Origin: Candidatus Brocadia sp. | GTDB lineage: Bacteria; Planctomycetota; Brocadiia; Brocadiales; Brocadiaceae | DNA: 64,000 nt | Direction: 5' to 3' | Assembly (NCBI GenBank): GCA_021646415.1 | Contig: SOEU01000014.1 | Span: forward strand, 1-64,000 | Part shown: piece after piece, positions 28,101 through 36,690 of the stretch | Layout of the letters: each line of letters begins with the position of its first letter | Numbering within the stretch: position 1 is the first letter of the stretch | Notes under the pieces: model-generated | Told to the model about the DNA's origin: nothing | The model's database searches: none | The model's input: only the letters and a program-made list of their open reading frames with translations | Translations under genes and position numbers: made by a program

Positions 28101-28797
28101 TGTTCCTGGCGTTGACAAGGCATCAAATCCTGTGGTTGCTGATGGAGGTGCAGATACAGCAACGCTTGATCAGATGCTGGAGATAGGGCCAGCAATGATA
28201 AGCCATCGAAGCCGGGCAGTAACTGCGGAGGATTTCGAGTGGCTGGCAAAGGAGGCATCGAGAAAAGTGGTCAAAGTCAGATGCCTTCCTAACATCAACA
28301 ATAGAATGGAGACAGAGGTCGGTTGGGTCACGGTAATCATTGTTCCAGATTCCCTTGAAGATAAGCCATTTCCATCCATGGAATTAAGGAGAAAAGTACG
28401 TAAATATCTCGAAGCCCACTGTGCCAATACGCTTGCCTCCATGCAACGTATCCATGTAAAGGGGCCTTCCTATGTGGAGATTGACGTTTCAGCGGATGTA
28501 TTTGTTGTATCGATAGATGTTGCTTCCGAAGTAGAGCGACAAGTCCGGGCAAAACTGGACGAATTCTTCCATCCATTAACAGGCGGTCCGGAAGGGAACG
28601 GCTGGGACTTTGGACGGGATGTCTCAGCCTCCGATATCTATGCATTCTTAGAAAATATTGAAGGTGTTGATCATGTGGAAAACCTCACATTTACTTATAA
28701 CGGAACTACCGGTGCAGATGTCGTGGAGATTGAGCAGGACTATCTGGTAGCTACTGGAACACACAGGATAAACATTCAACTAACACAAATGTATTAA
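25171..28797 (+). CDS. eCIS large baseplate protein, gp6/J-like (Afp11-like)
   Basis: A 1,208-residue protein from GTG 25171 (ribosome site AAGAAGGA). It opens with the J-like wedge signature IPHYTPEWPASDEKDPGIAL and ends with the conserved baseplate J core (RSRAVTAEDFEWLAKEAS, GRDVSASDIYAFLENIEGV). The middle 600 residues are inserted beta-rich domains. Together with the paralogue at 28940 it forms the baseplate wedges. Confidence 0.88.
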   Translation: MKIEPPKIDARKFSNLLNTLKRMIPHYTPEWPASDEKDPGIALLKIFSHISESVINRLNQVPHKNLVAFLDMLGIKLLPAQSARAPLTFKLAKGTDKEILIPARTQAATDKTEEHEELPFETERNLWATPSQLIQIISVDPLNDAIYAPPPGFLNEDQKKQNQITYKIASSPSAGAKDFQLDHVTDLKEGDILKISGVDKKNSKDISFLCSSDGTSSDAESKPEYVVISGISGNIVKITDKLSVSYPAGTSVEKVTKFNLFEGKNIQEHSLYLGHKDLFNIKSKGEIILEVTLAPGTEMGNTSLNLIWEYWGEDKDNKKEGWIELQVQGDEAQGLAQSGEISLLKTVEGEIKEDKLGDVFKKTTKRDIGDQTFGEIKTRWIRCRLSDALTAGSSIKLPTFDNIFLKTKPSNNIAPDAGFFNDVPLDWTLIPIEATVIECPGPVISIMSATPPDIGLDSVEGFRKDDEVIVVRDGKIEKEASIGDIEFNLKKVKLSYKDTFQCQIDDVIKKTDTVYKVYPFGKQPKLYDAFYIGSQEALSKKGAVITLSFSLTHLDTSKDIIDKSKDLTPPPDPKLSWEYWNGKGWQSITIIKDDTDRFLNPGDDLSIGFYCPNDIEETEVGGQKNYWVRSKIVGGDYGREEYIVKEVQPSSDPTDRVTKKFKTEVERKYNLPIIRGLTINYSFDTTKELQYCLTYNNLDFQDRTLNALTQGKFFQPFVPLEDTQRSLYLGFDRPLTGGPIRIFFAAKELPFTEEMKPKLEWTYSAKTDWKVLSYLDDTEGLIMADILEFIGTEDLSAQSRFGSYLYWIKGSLTEGEYEESPLLDGIYLNTTWALQAGTIKDEILGSSDGEPNQIFSFQKFPVLEGQAIRVRETISEEEKQDLIISLGENAIFEVKDERGNVTETWVLWKEVPDFFDSGEKDRHYTLDRATGQIQFGDGTNGMIPPGGDNNIKAFSYQAGGGKQGNVKAGEIKTLKSAVPGVDKASNPVVADGGADTATLDQMLEIGPAMISHRSRAVTAEDFEWLAKEASRKVVKVRCLPNINNRMETEVGWVTVIIVPDSLEDKPFPSMELRRKVRKYLEAHCANTLASMQRIHVKGPSYVEIDVSADVFVVSIDVASEVERQVRAKLDEFFHPLTGGPEGNGWDFGRDVSASDIYAFLENIEGVDHVENLTFTYNGTTGADVVEIEQDYLVATGTHRINIQLTQMY

Positions 28798-28803
28798 GTA
28801 AAG

Positions 28804-28887
28804 TGTCATTGTGAGAAGTCCCGATTTAACGGGACGACGAAGCAATCTAATAAGGTTGCCACGCTCCTTTCAGTCGCTCGCAATGAC
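28804..28887. repeat. MITE-like palindromic repeat
   Basis: The ends GTCATTGTGAG and CTCGCAATGAC are inverted copies. It lies between the two baseplate genes. Confidence 0.7.
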
Positions 28888-28939
28888 AATGTAAGGATAT
28901 TTAATACGTTTGTTTTAATACATGGAGGACAAAGAGATT

Positions 28940-30814
28940 ATGGGTCTACCTATTCCCAATCTGGATGATAAAACCTTTGATGAATTAGCCCAGGAGGCAC
29001 GTTCGCTAATAGCCCGATATACACCTGAGTGGACCGACCACAATGTCCACGACCCGGGAATTACCTTTATTGATCTCTTTTCCTGGCTGGCAGAGATGCA
29101 GATATACCAGTTGAACCGGGTGACAGAGAAAAATTATGAAAAATTTCTCAAACTTGTAGGATTTCAACCACTTCCTGCCCGGCCAGCCGGAGTAGATATT
29201 ACATTTGAAAAGATCACGCAAGAGGAAACTATTAAAGCAGGTACTCAGGTGGTTACCGGGGTGAGTGAAGAAAAAATAGTGTTTGAGACTGAGGAGGATT
29301 TCACATTAATACAGTTAAATCTCAAATCAATAATTACTAAATACGATTCAAAGACCATCGATAATACTGAGGCAAATAAGAAAGACGGGATTTATTTCGC
29401 TCCCTTCGGTGAAACACCAGTAGAAGGGGCAACACTAGAATTAGGATTTAATAATCCTCTTCCGGGAGAAAAAGAGATTCAAATTATTTTTGTTCTTCCT
29501 GATGAAGGTATCTGTTCTGTGGGAAGTCATGGAGATGAACAATCAAAAATAATTCTCTCAGTAGACCTGAAATGGGAATATTGGGATGGTGGAAGATGGG
29601 ATGCCCTGAGTATCAAAAAAGACACCACATTGGCTTTAACCGGGAGTGGAAGAATCGTTCTTATTGGGCCACCTTCTATGGATAAGAAAGATAGTCTCTA
29701 TTGGATACGCTGCAGACTTGTCAGCGGGCACTATGAGATATCACCCCGGATTGAACAAATACTCCTTAATACAATTTCAGCCATTCAGATTGAGACAGTA
29801 AAAGAAGAGGACCTGGGGACAGGTAGTGGAAATCCGGAACAAAAAATAGTGTTAAAGAAAATCAATGTGGCTAAAGGAAGTCAAACAATTCAGGTTCAGA
29901 GAGAAGATGGTGAATGGGAGGATTGTAAAGCGGTGGAAGATTTTGAGTCCTCAGGTCCAGATGACCTGCACTACATGTTTGATTCAGAAAAAGGGGAGAT
30001 TATCTTTGGCAATGGCTTAAATGGTAGAATTCCCTTCAAATCGCAGAGAATCAGAGCCTCTTATAAAACTACTTTGGGCCAAAAAGGGAATATCCCGAAG
30101 GGACAAAATTTTCAGATCGTAGGGCTTATGGGGATTACGGGAGAAAACTTGAAAGAGGCAACAGGGGGTAAGGCTGCCGAATCCATTGAATACGCAAAGA
30201 CAAGGGCTAAGAAGGATTTTAGGATTCCTTATCGTGCTATTACCTCAGCCGATTATGAAGAGTTAGCTCTTTCAACTCCTGGATTGAGGGTAGCAAGAGC
30301 AAAGGCGATACCCAATTATAACCCTGATTATCCATGTATCTCAAATTTCCCGGGTTCGGTTACTGTCGTTGTGGTTCCCTGCGTGAGGGAGGATACAATT
30401 ACTCCTGTGCCGGGAGGGGGATTTATTCAAACTGTTTTGAACCATCTGAATATCCACCGTCTGGTAACAACCGATGTATATGTTATCGGACCAGAATATG
30501 TAAAGGTTTCTGTTGTAGGTAAAGTTCGCATAAAGAAAAAAAGTAGTCCAACGGAGGTATCAAATCGTATCCAGAAGGCACTTAGAGATTTTTTAAATCC
30601 TTTAAAAAGGAGTCAGGATCAAAATGAATGGCCCTTTGGCCGCTCAGTCTATCCATCAGAGATATACCAGATAATAGACAAAGTAGAAGGTGTGGATTAC
30701 GCAATCGATGTTTCCCTTAGTGCCGGGGGGCAATATCAGGAAGCCGAGGGCATTATCGAGATTCCTCCGGTTGCGTTGGTATATTCCGGTATTCATGAAG
30801 TGGAAATTATATGA
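28940..30814 (+). CDS. eCIS second baseplate protein, J-like (Afp12-like)
   Basis: A 624-residue protein. The start region LIARYTPEWTDHNVHDPGIT matches the Afp11/12 family, and the C-terminal J core is present (YRAITSADYEELALSTPGL, FGRSVYPSEIYQIIDKVEGV). ATG 28940 is chosen since GGAGG lies 11 bases before it; an in-frame ATG at 28922 has no ribosome site. Confidence 0.88.
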   Translation: MGLPIPNLDDKTFDELAQEARSLIARYTPEWTDHNVHDPGITFIDLFSWLAEMQIYQLNRVTEKNYEKFLKLVGFQPLPARPAGVDITFEKITQEETIKAGTQVVTGVSEEKIVFETEEDFTLIQLNLKSIITKYDSKTIDNTEANKKDGIYFAPFGETPVEGATLELGFNNPLPGEKEIQIIFVLPDEGICSVGSHGDEQSKIILSVDLKWEYWDGGRWDALSIKKDTTLALTGSGRIVLIGPPSMDKKDSLYWIRCRLVSGHYEISPRIEQILLNTISAIQIETVKEEDLGTGSGNPEQKIVLKKINVAKGSQTIQVQREDGEWEDCKAVEDFESSGPDDLHYMFDSEKGEIIFGNGLNGRIPFKSQRIRASYKTTLGQKGNIPKGQNFQIVGLMGITGENLKEATGGKAAESIEYAKTRAKKDFRIPYRAITSADYEELALSTPGLRVARAKAIPNYNPDYPCISNFPGSVTVVVVPCVREDTITPVPGGGFIQTVLNHLNIHRLVTTDVYVIGPEYVKVSVVGKVRIKKKSSPTEVSNRIQKALRDFLNPLKRSQDQNEWPFGRSVYPSEIYQIIDKVEGVDYAIDVSLSAGGQYQEAEGIIEIPPVALVYSGIHEVEII

Positions 30815-30842
30815 ATAGAATCTAATTATAAACTCTTTGTTT

Positions 30843-30933
30843 GTCATTCCTGCGGAAGCAGGAATCCAGAATATTTTGATTTTACTGGATTCCCACTCCC
30901 CGTTTCCACGAGGACAGGTTTCGTGGGAATGAC
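30843..30933. repeat. Palindromic repeat (GTCATTCCTGCG type)
   Basis: GTCATTCCTGCG at the left is answered by CGTGGGAATGAC at the right, with further inner pairing. It lies in the gap before the NHL tail protein. Confidence 0.65.
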
Positions 30934-30970
30934 GACGTGGTAATTTTATAGATAATCATTAAAGAGGAAA

Positions 30971-32650
30971 ATGATGGCAGTGCAGGAATTCAAGACGCAG
31001 ATATTCAAAACCCGGGAACAATGGAAAAGCGGTCTGTTGTATCGTCTAGATACGCTAAAAGGTGGGGGTGTAACCCTTTATTCCATGCTCACATTTGACC
31101 AGTGGATTCAGGGGATAAATGGAATAAAGAATCCAGATGGGCTGGCAGTTGATGAATGCGGACAGGTCTATTTTATAGATGGAGAAACCTGCCGATTTTA
31201 TCGCTATGATTCTGGGACTCAGAGGTTAGAATCTATCCCTTATATCGGTGGCTGTGGTTCTGACCCAGGAAGTTTTAAAAACCCCAAAAGAGTAATTATT
31301 GATAAATTTACGCTATGGGTTCTTGATGCCGGAAATAGGAGGATACAGGCCTTCTCAAGGGAAAACTTTCAGATCAAATATATGATAGACAATCTCGAAT
31401 GGCCGATTGATATGGGATTGGATGACCAGGGACATCTCTCTGTCCTTGATAAAAAAGAGAAGCAAACCTTTAAAATTCTTACATATGATGGCAATGGACA
31501 AGTTGTTGAAAAACATTTTGACGAATCATGTTTGAAAGACCCTGTCGGTTTGGCAGCAGGCAAAGAGAATAATCTTTATGTAATCGACAGGGCACGGAAG
31601 GACTTTTTTATATTTACAGAACAGGGAAAATGTTCAGGACCAATTGGAGACCTTACGGGCATATCCAAAGATTTTGATCCCTGCATTATTGTCATCGACA
31701 GAAAGGGCAATATATGTATTACAGATAAAAACACCGGTACGATTCATCAATTTGACCCTGATGGAAGCTATATAGGGAAAATTTCCCTCCCTGACTTTAA
31801 AGGTCAAATTACCGGACTTGCTTTTGATTCAAAAGGAAATCTTTATGTAAGCACTAATCAAGGGATTGCCTTATTAAGCACACAGCAAATGTTTACAAAG
31901 GAGAAAGGATTTTATTACTCAAAGACACTGGATAGTGGAATCCAGGGATGTCAGTGGCATAGATTGGCCCTGGAGGCGGATATACCACCTGAGTCTACCC
32001 TGGAGATATATTATTATTCAACGGATGATCCGGAATTAAAAGGAAAAATTGATAGCTTCCTGTCTGATTCGAAGAAATCAATACAAGAAAAAGCAGAGGG
32101 TATTGATGCTGCAATAGGAACCTGGAGCAAACCGGAGAAGAACCCGAAAGATATGCTTTTCAAGAAAGCAACAGGACGATACCTCTGGTTGAAACTAGTC
32201 CTATCAACCTTTGATGAAAAGGTTAGGCCGGTGGTAACACAGATGAGGGTCTCCTATCCCCGCATCTCATATCTCCGTTATCTGCCGGCTGTATACCAGG
32301 AAGACCCATCCAGCCGGGAGTTTTTAGAGAGGTTCCTGTCGATTTTTGAAACAGTATTTTATGACCGTGAGACGGTAATAAATAATATCTTTCGGTATTT
32401 CGATCCTGATACTGCACCACAGAACTTCCTTACATGGCTTGGATCGTGGCTAAACATAGCAATGGAAGAAGATTGGCCTGATGACAAAAAACGTCAGTTC
32501 ATTCGTGAGGCATCTACACTTTATAAGCTCAAGGGTACACCATTTGGCATTGAAAGACTTATAGAGATATACACCGGAAAAAGACCATTAATTTTAGAAC
32601 ATTCAAGGATTGGAAAACCAATGATTTTGAGTGAGAAAGGGGGTATTTAA
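30971..32650 (+). CDS. eCIS tail protein with NHL propeller, first part of a split gene
   Basis: A 559-residue frame. Residues about 35-300 are NHL/SMP-30-like beta-propeller repeats (NPDGLAVDECGQVYFIDG, PVGLAAGKENNLYVIDRA, ITGLAFDSKGNLYVST). Residues about 430-540 match the phage tail protein family TIGR02242 (YLPAVYQEDPSSREFLERFL, FLTWLGSWLNIAMEEDWPDD). The family normally continues into a further domain, which here is in the +1 frame (32631-33080). A single base in the GGGGG run near 32639-32643 accounts for the split. Confidence 0.8.
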   Translation: MMAVQEFKTQIFKTREQWKSGLLYRLDTLKGGGVTLYSMLTFDQWIQGINGIKNPDGLAVDECGQVYFIDGETCRFYRYDSGTQRLESIPYIGGCGSDPGSFKNPKRVIIDKFTLWVLDAGNRRIQAFSRENFQIKYMIDNLEWPIDMGLDDQGHLSVLDKKEKQTFKILTYDGNGQVVEKHFDESCLKDPVGLAAGKENNLYVIDRARKDFFIFTEQGKCSGPIGDLTGISKDFDPCIIVIDRKGNICITDKNTGTIHQFDPDGSYIGKISLPDFKGQITGLAFDSKGNLYVSTNQGIALLSTQQMFTKEKGFYYSKTLDSGIQGCQWHRLALEADIPPESTLEIYYYSTDDPELKGKIDSFLSDSKKSIQEKAEGIDAAIGTWSKPEKNPKDMLFKKATGRYLWLKLVLSTFDEKVRPVVTQMRVSYPRISYLRYLPAVYQEDPSSREFLERFLSIFETVFYDRETVINNIFRYFDPDTAPQNFLTWLGSWLNIAMEEDWPDDKKRQFIREASTLYKLKGTPFGIERLIEIYTGKRPLILEHSRIGKPMILSEKGGI

Positions 32651-33080
32651 ATTAGGTATCGATAGTTTACTCATCCAAACTCCTATTCGTGGGTTTTGCC
32701 TGGGAGACGATTCTATCCTCGGCAGGGTAGCTCTTCGAGCTGTGGTGCAAGTACCAGAAGACGCCTTTTTGCCAATGGCCCATCGTTTTACCATCGTGCT
32801 GGATCTTTCCCCTGAAGAGGTAATTCGTTACGAAAAAAGTTTGAAACGGATTATAGAAGAAGAAAAACCTGCACATACAGCCTATAACCTACGTATTATC
32901 AAAGAAATGAGACTAGGTGTGGGCACTTATGTAGGGATAAGTACCAGGATGGCCGACTATCAACCTATACATATTGGAGTCGATGCCACTGTTGGATCGG
33001 GCATTGTGGTAATGGGTGGAGAAAAAGGTGGAAGAGTTGAACGACATGTAAGAATAGAAAAGGACACCGAGCTAATTTAA
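32631..33080 (+). CDS. C-terminal domain of the split eCIS tail protein
   Basis: A 149-residue frame with no good start of its own (GTG at 32631 inside the upstream gene). It reads as the end of TIGR02242-type tail proteins: MAHRFTIVLDLSPEEV, then IIEEEKPAHTAYNLRII and MRLGVGTYVGI. Dropping one G from the GGGGG run would fuse it to the preceding frame as EKGVFKLGIDS. Either the gene is frameshifted, slippage makes both forms, or the two parts assemble as separate chains. Confidence 0.7.
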   Translation: MRKGVFKLGIDSLLIQTPIRGFCLGDDSILGRVALRAVVQVPEDAFLPMAHRFTIVLDLSPEEVIRYEKSLKRIIEEEKPAHTAYNLRIIKEMRLGVGTYVGISTRMADYQPIHIGVDATVGSGIVVMGGEKGGRVERHVRIEKDTELI

Positions 33081-33591
33081 CGTATAGGGATTTCAAACCT
33101 GCAATGTAGCGGCAATTCATGAATTGCCACTACATTGTTGTTAATGAAAAGAAGTCGCCGAAGGCCTAATTTAACGCTTGGGAATTCCACTGCAGGGCAC
33201 GTTGCCATCTGCCCTTACTATAGTGAACGCAAAAAGAAAGTTGTCATTGCGAGCACATTCGCTTTGCTCAGTGTAAACTCCGCGAAGCAATCCAAGCCTT
33301 GGAGACTTCGTCGCGAGCTCAGTCGAACGATTGCTTCGAGCTATCGCCCTCGCAATGACACTTGCATGTATACTTATTTATTACGTTACTATAATACGAT
33401 ATTTTTATAAAAATAAGTCCCATCGGAAAGCTTAATTTAGACGTTAGAAATTTCAATATAAAAGGGTGACACGGACAAACTTGTTTGTCCGTGCTCAATA
33501 GAAAGAATGAGCCACAGAATTTGCAGTGGGTTTTTTCCTCTGTGTCTCTGTTGTTTAATCCCAACAATAAAAAGAGAATGGAGGGTCCGAT
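33081..33591. repeat. Repeat-filled intergenic region
   Basis: No gene. It contains a GTAGTGGCAATTC-type palindrome (33102-33137) and a MITE-like element with ends GTCATTGCGAG and CTCGCAATGAC (33243-33359). The rest is AT-rich with nothing recognisable. Confidence 0.7.
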
Positions 33592-34854
33592 ATGGCAAAA
33601 GAAGATAAAAAACGGTGTAGTGTCTGTGAGATTCCCTATTTTGAGCGGAATAACTATTACTACGGCAAGTTAATGACCGTTCGGGATTTTTTCTCAGAGC
33701 AGTGCTACTTCAACGAAAAGAGATGGCTTATCAACAGGATGATCCTTGGTTGGGGAGTGGTCTGCGGACTGGATGTAAAACGAAAGCCAATCGATCCGAG
33801 CGACCTTAGCAAAGGATACGATGACAAAAAGGTAGTGGTGACTCCGGGCTTAGCCATAGATTGCTGCGGCAGGGAAATCTTGGTTTGTGAAGAGCGGGAA
33901 GTTCCACTTAAACCAGAGGAATCAGAGCGTCATAAAGAGGAACCGAAGACAGAAGGGGCAGAAGAAAAATTTTTTATCTGTCTTGAATATTATGAGTGCA
34001 AGACAGAGCCGATAAGTCTTCCACCCATATCATGTGATCAGAAGGAAAAGGGTGAATTTAACCGTATTAGGGACAGTTTTAAGATAAGAGTTGTCCCATA
34101 TAAAGAAGAAGAGCCGCGAACACCCTTCTGTCCGCAAACAGAAGAAGAAAAGAAAAAGCCATTGCATAAATATATTTGTGATAAACTCCGTGAGGGGTGT
34201 CCGGAATGTTCTGATACCCACTGCATTATCCTGGCGACCGTAAGAGTAGATCAAGATGGCAATCTTTTAGGAGAACCAGATACCTGTTCCCACAGAAAAC
34301 TTGTTTACAATAACTCCTTGCTTTACGACTTGATTAACTGTTTTCATGGAGACTTGCCTCATATTATCGGGATTAACTGGCCAAAACCGTTTGACGGTTC
34401 AATGGAATGGGCAACTTTTGAAAATATTATGGAAAACTACGGATTGCAGGTGACCTTTGACCGTGATATGAAGGCGGATACACTCAACGATAAAACTTTT
34501 TTATTTTGTGTCAAACATGTGGATCCAGATACAGGTTATTATGAATGTAAATATATACCTCCTGCTGAGTCCATAGCATACGATTCCTGCTCAAAGACGG
34601 CTATCTTTAGAGTGAATGAAAAATGGATTAACGATGTGTTCAAAGGATTCTCCACGATTCAGGCCGGTGCAGAATTTTTTGTCATACTCCGCGGCGACCA
34701 TATTATGGATTTTGAAAATAAAAAAGCCCTGGATGGAAATTTTATTGGCGGGATGCTCCCTTCAGGAAATGGTACTCAGGGTGGCGATTTTGTTAGCTGG
34801 TTTTCAGTGAAACAAAAACCTACCGAAACTGCTGCAAAAGGGAAAAAGCGGTAG
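33592..34854 (+). CDS. eCIS-linked unknown protein, paralogue 1
   Basis: A 420-residue protein of a family I associate with eCIS loci but cannot name. The N-terminus carries YYYGKLMTVRDFFSEQCYFN then ILGWGVVCGLDV, and VTPGLAIDCCGREILVCE follows. It is rich in Cys. The C-terminal half is unlike the next gene and has a CopC/Ig-like look (LQVTFDRDMKADTLND). It shares the first 110 residues with the protein at 34991. A baseplate- or fibre-linked role is possible from position. Confidence 0.6.
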   Translation: MAKEDKKRCSVCEIPYFERNNYYYGKLMTVRDFFSEQCYFNEKRWLINRMILGWGVVCGLDVKRKPIDPSDLSKGYDDKKVVVTPGLAIDCCGREILVCEEREVPLKPEESERHKEEPKTEGAEEKFFICLEYYECKTEPISLPPISCDQKEKGEFNRIRDSFKIRVVPYKEEEPRTPFCPQTEEEKKKPLHKYICDKLREGCPECSDTHCIILATVRVDQDGNLLGEPDTCSHRKLVYNNSLLYDLINCFHGDLPHIIGINWPKPFDGSMEWATFENIMENYGLQVTFDRDMKADTLNDKTFLFCVKHVDPDTGYYECKYIPPAESIAYDSCSKTAIFRVNEKWINDVFKGFSTIQAGAEFFVILRGDHIMDFENKKALDGNFIGGMLPSGNGTQGGDFVSWFSVKQKPTETAAKGKKR

Positions 34855-34990
34855 TAAAAGTCAAAAATAAAAGTGATTATAAACAATTTTGCCGAAGTCC
34901 CAATATATTGTGCTTGCATCGTAATATAGACAAACAATAGGTAGGGCGGGCTGTGCCCGCCAATAAATAAAGATACCAAAGGAGGAAGAG

Positions 34991-36247
34991 ATGAGCAAAG
35001 ATAAATTAAAAGACAAGCATTGTGATTACAATAATTTCAAACGGACCCGTTATTTTCACGGTATGCTCATGACCGACAGGGACTTCAGGGAAGAACAGCA
35101 ATATCACAATGAGAAGCAGAAGTTACTTAACCGCATGCTCCACGGATGGGGAGTAGTTTGTGGGCTGGGGATTCAGGCAACCAGTCCGGAATCATCAAAA
35201 ATTATTATTACCCCTGGCATGGCCCTGGATTGTTGTGGCAATGAAATCGTGGTTTGTGAAAATTTTGAGATAGATCTTAAAAAAGAAGACATTTGCCTGG
35301 CTCCACCAGAAAAAGACCCCTGTGCCGGGATGAAAAAAGATAAAGATAAGGAATGCAAGTATTACGTAGCCATCAAGTACAACGAGGTTCCCACCGATCC
35401 CGTTCCGGTATACACCCCTGGCGGGGGATGTGAGGAGAAGGTATGTGAATATTCCAGGACTCGTGAAGGCTTTTGTGTAAAGTTATTTAAGACACCCCCC
35501 TGTCATGCCGTATTTCCAAAGGATGGACTGGTAAAGGATATTGTCGGATGTTTACAAGGTGATAAGACCAATGAGCAAAAAGTAGCGTGTATAAAGAAGG
35601 TACAGGATTCCTTTTGTGGACAGCCCTATCCATGTCCTACGTGCTGTTGTGAGGGTGAACCTTACGTAGTTCTGGGAAGCATTGATTTCGAAAGTACAAA
35701 GTGTGCAATAACTACAATCAGTCAAGGTATGATCAATATCAATGACGAGCGTCGGTATGTACAGACTCCTATGTTTTGGCAATACTATCTGGGTTCATTC
35801 TATCCACCTATTGCTGAATTTCTTAACAATCCCTTTATTGTGATTTGCCAACTGTTGGAACAGTTATCTAAAATGGCGATTGGCGAAGGAGTATCGCCCC
35901 GTGCCGAAGCTTTTACAAAAATGGCCAAAGTCCACAAAATGAGTGAAGGAGATGCAAAGAAAGTCCTGGCAGAGCACAAGGTTGTTTACAACCGGACAAT
36001 CACTATGACCCCTGATCGTATCATGGATATTGCAACAAGGGCTATGTCTATCGAAAAAATTGAACCAGGGATGAAGGTCGATCTGGTAACGGACAGGACT
36101 GGAAAGGTTCTCTTTTATGTGCCTGCTGCCGAAGTTCCGGGAAAAGAAGAACTTCTTACTCGTCTCCAGGAGACCGAGAAGACTGTCAAGGAACTCCAGG
36201 AAAAAATAAAAGAATTGGGGAAAAAAAAGACAAGATCAAATGAATAA
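34991..36247 (+). CDS. eCIS-linked unknown protein, paralogue 2
   Basis: A 418-residue paralogue of the preceding protein: RYFHGMLMTDRDFREEQQYH, MLHGWGVVCGLGI and ITPGMALDCCGNEIVVCE. Later segments hold several Cys residues (YPCPTCCCEGEPYVVLG). The C-terminus is a coiled coil (LLTRLQETEKTVKELQEKI). Ribosome site AAAGGAGG. It is the last clear particle gene before the cargo island. No tail-fibre or tape-measure gene is recognisable, so these two may fill external roles (inference). Confidence 0.6.
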   Translation: MSKDKLKDKHCDYNNFKRTRYFHGMLMTDRDFREEQQYHNEKQKLLNRMLHGWGVVCGLGIQATSPESSKIIITPGMALDCCGNEIVVCENFEIDLKKEDICLAPPEKDPCAGMKKDKDKECKYYVAIKYNEVPTDPVPVYTPGGGCEEKVCEYSRTREGFCVKLFKTPPCHAVFPKDGLVKDIVGCLQGDKTNEQKVACIKKVQDSFCGQPYPCPTCCCEGEPYVVLGSIDFESTKCAITTISQGMININDERRYVQTPMFWQYYLGSFYPPIAEFLNNPFIVICQLLEQLSKMAIGEGVSPRAEAFTKMAKVHKMSEGDAKKVLAEHKVVYNRTITMTPDRIMDIATRAMSIEKIEPGMKVDLVTDRTGKVLFYVPAAEVPGKEELLTRLQETEKTVKELQEKIKELGKKKTRSNE

Positions 36248-36261
36248 TAGTAAGGAATGAA

Positions 36262-36690
36262 ACCGAGAGGAGATAACAATGAGTGAAAGTATACGGACAG
36301 CGGCCAAAAAGCCTGAAGCAAGCAAGCATGTAAATTCGGTTTCCAAAGCGCGAAAAGTTGCTGTTTCTTCGTCTGTGAATTCCCCCGTTGACCAAATCTT
36401 TTTTCTCCAGAGAACCATCGGCAATCAGGCGGTTCAGAGATTGTTAAAAGGAGTCGGCGGACATATCCAGGCAAAGCTGAAAATCGGCCCGCCGAATGAT
36501 ATTTATGAGCAGGAGGCGGACAGGGTTGCGGAGCAAGTGATGCGAATGCCGGAAAAACAGCATATTGCATATAGCCCGCTTCGCTCTTTAGCTTATGGTC
36601 ATTCATGCTCGGCTATAGGCAATAAGCCATATGCTATAAGCTATACGCCATACGCTACATCCATCCAAACAAAGCCCGGCTGGCCGTTTT
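36262..36690. repeat. Duplicated DUF4157 leader segment, copy 1
   Basis: About 420 bp, including the ribosome site and the first 135 codons, are nearly identical to 43411-43823. The downstream coding sequences diverge completely. Confidence 0.85.
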
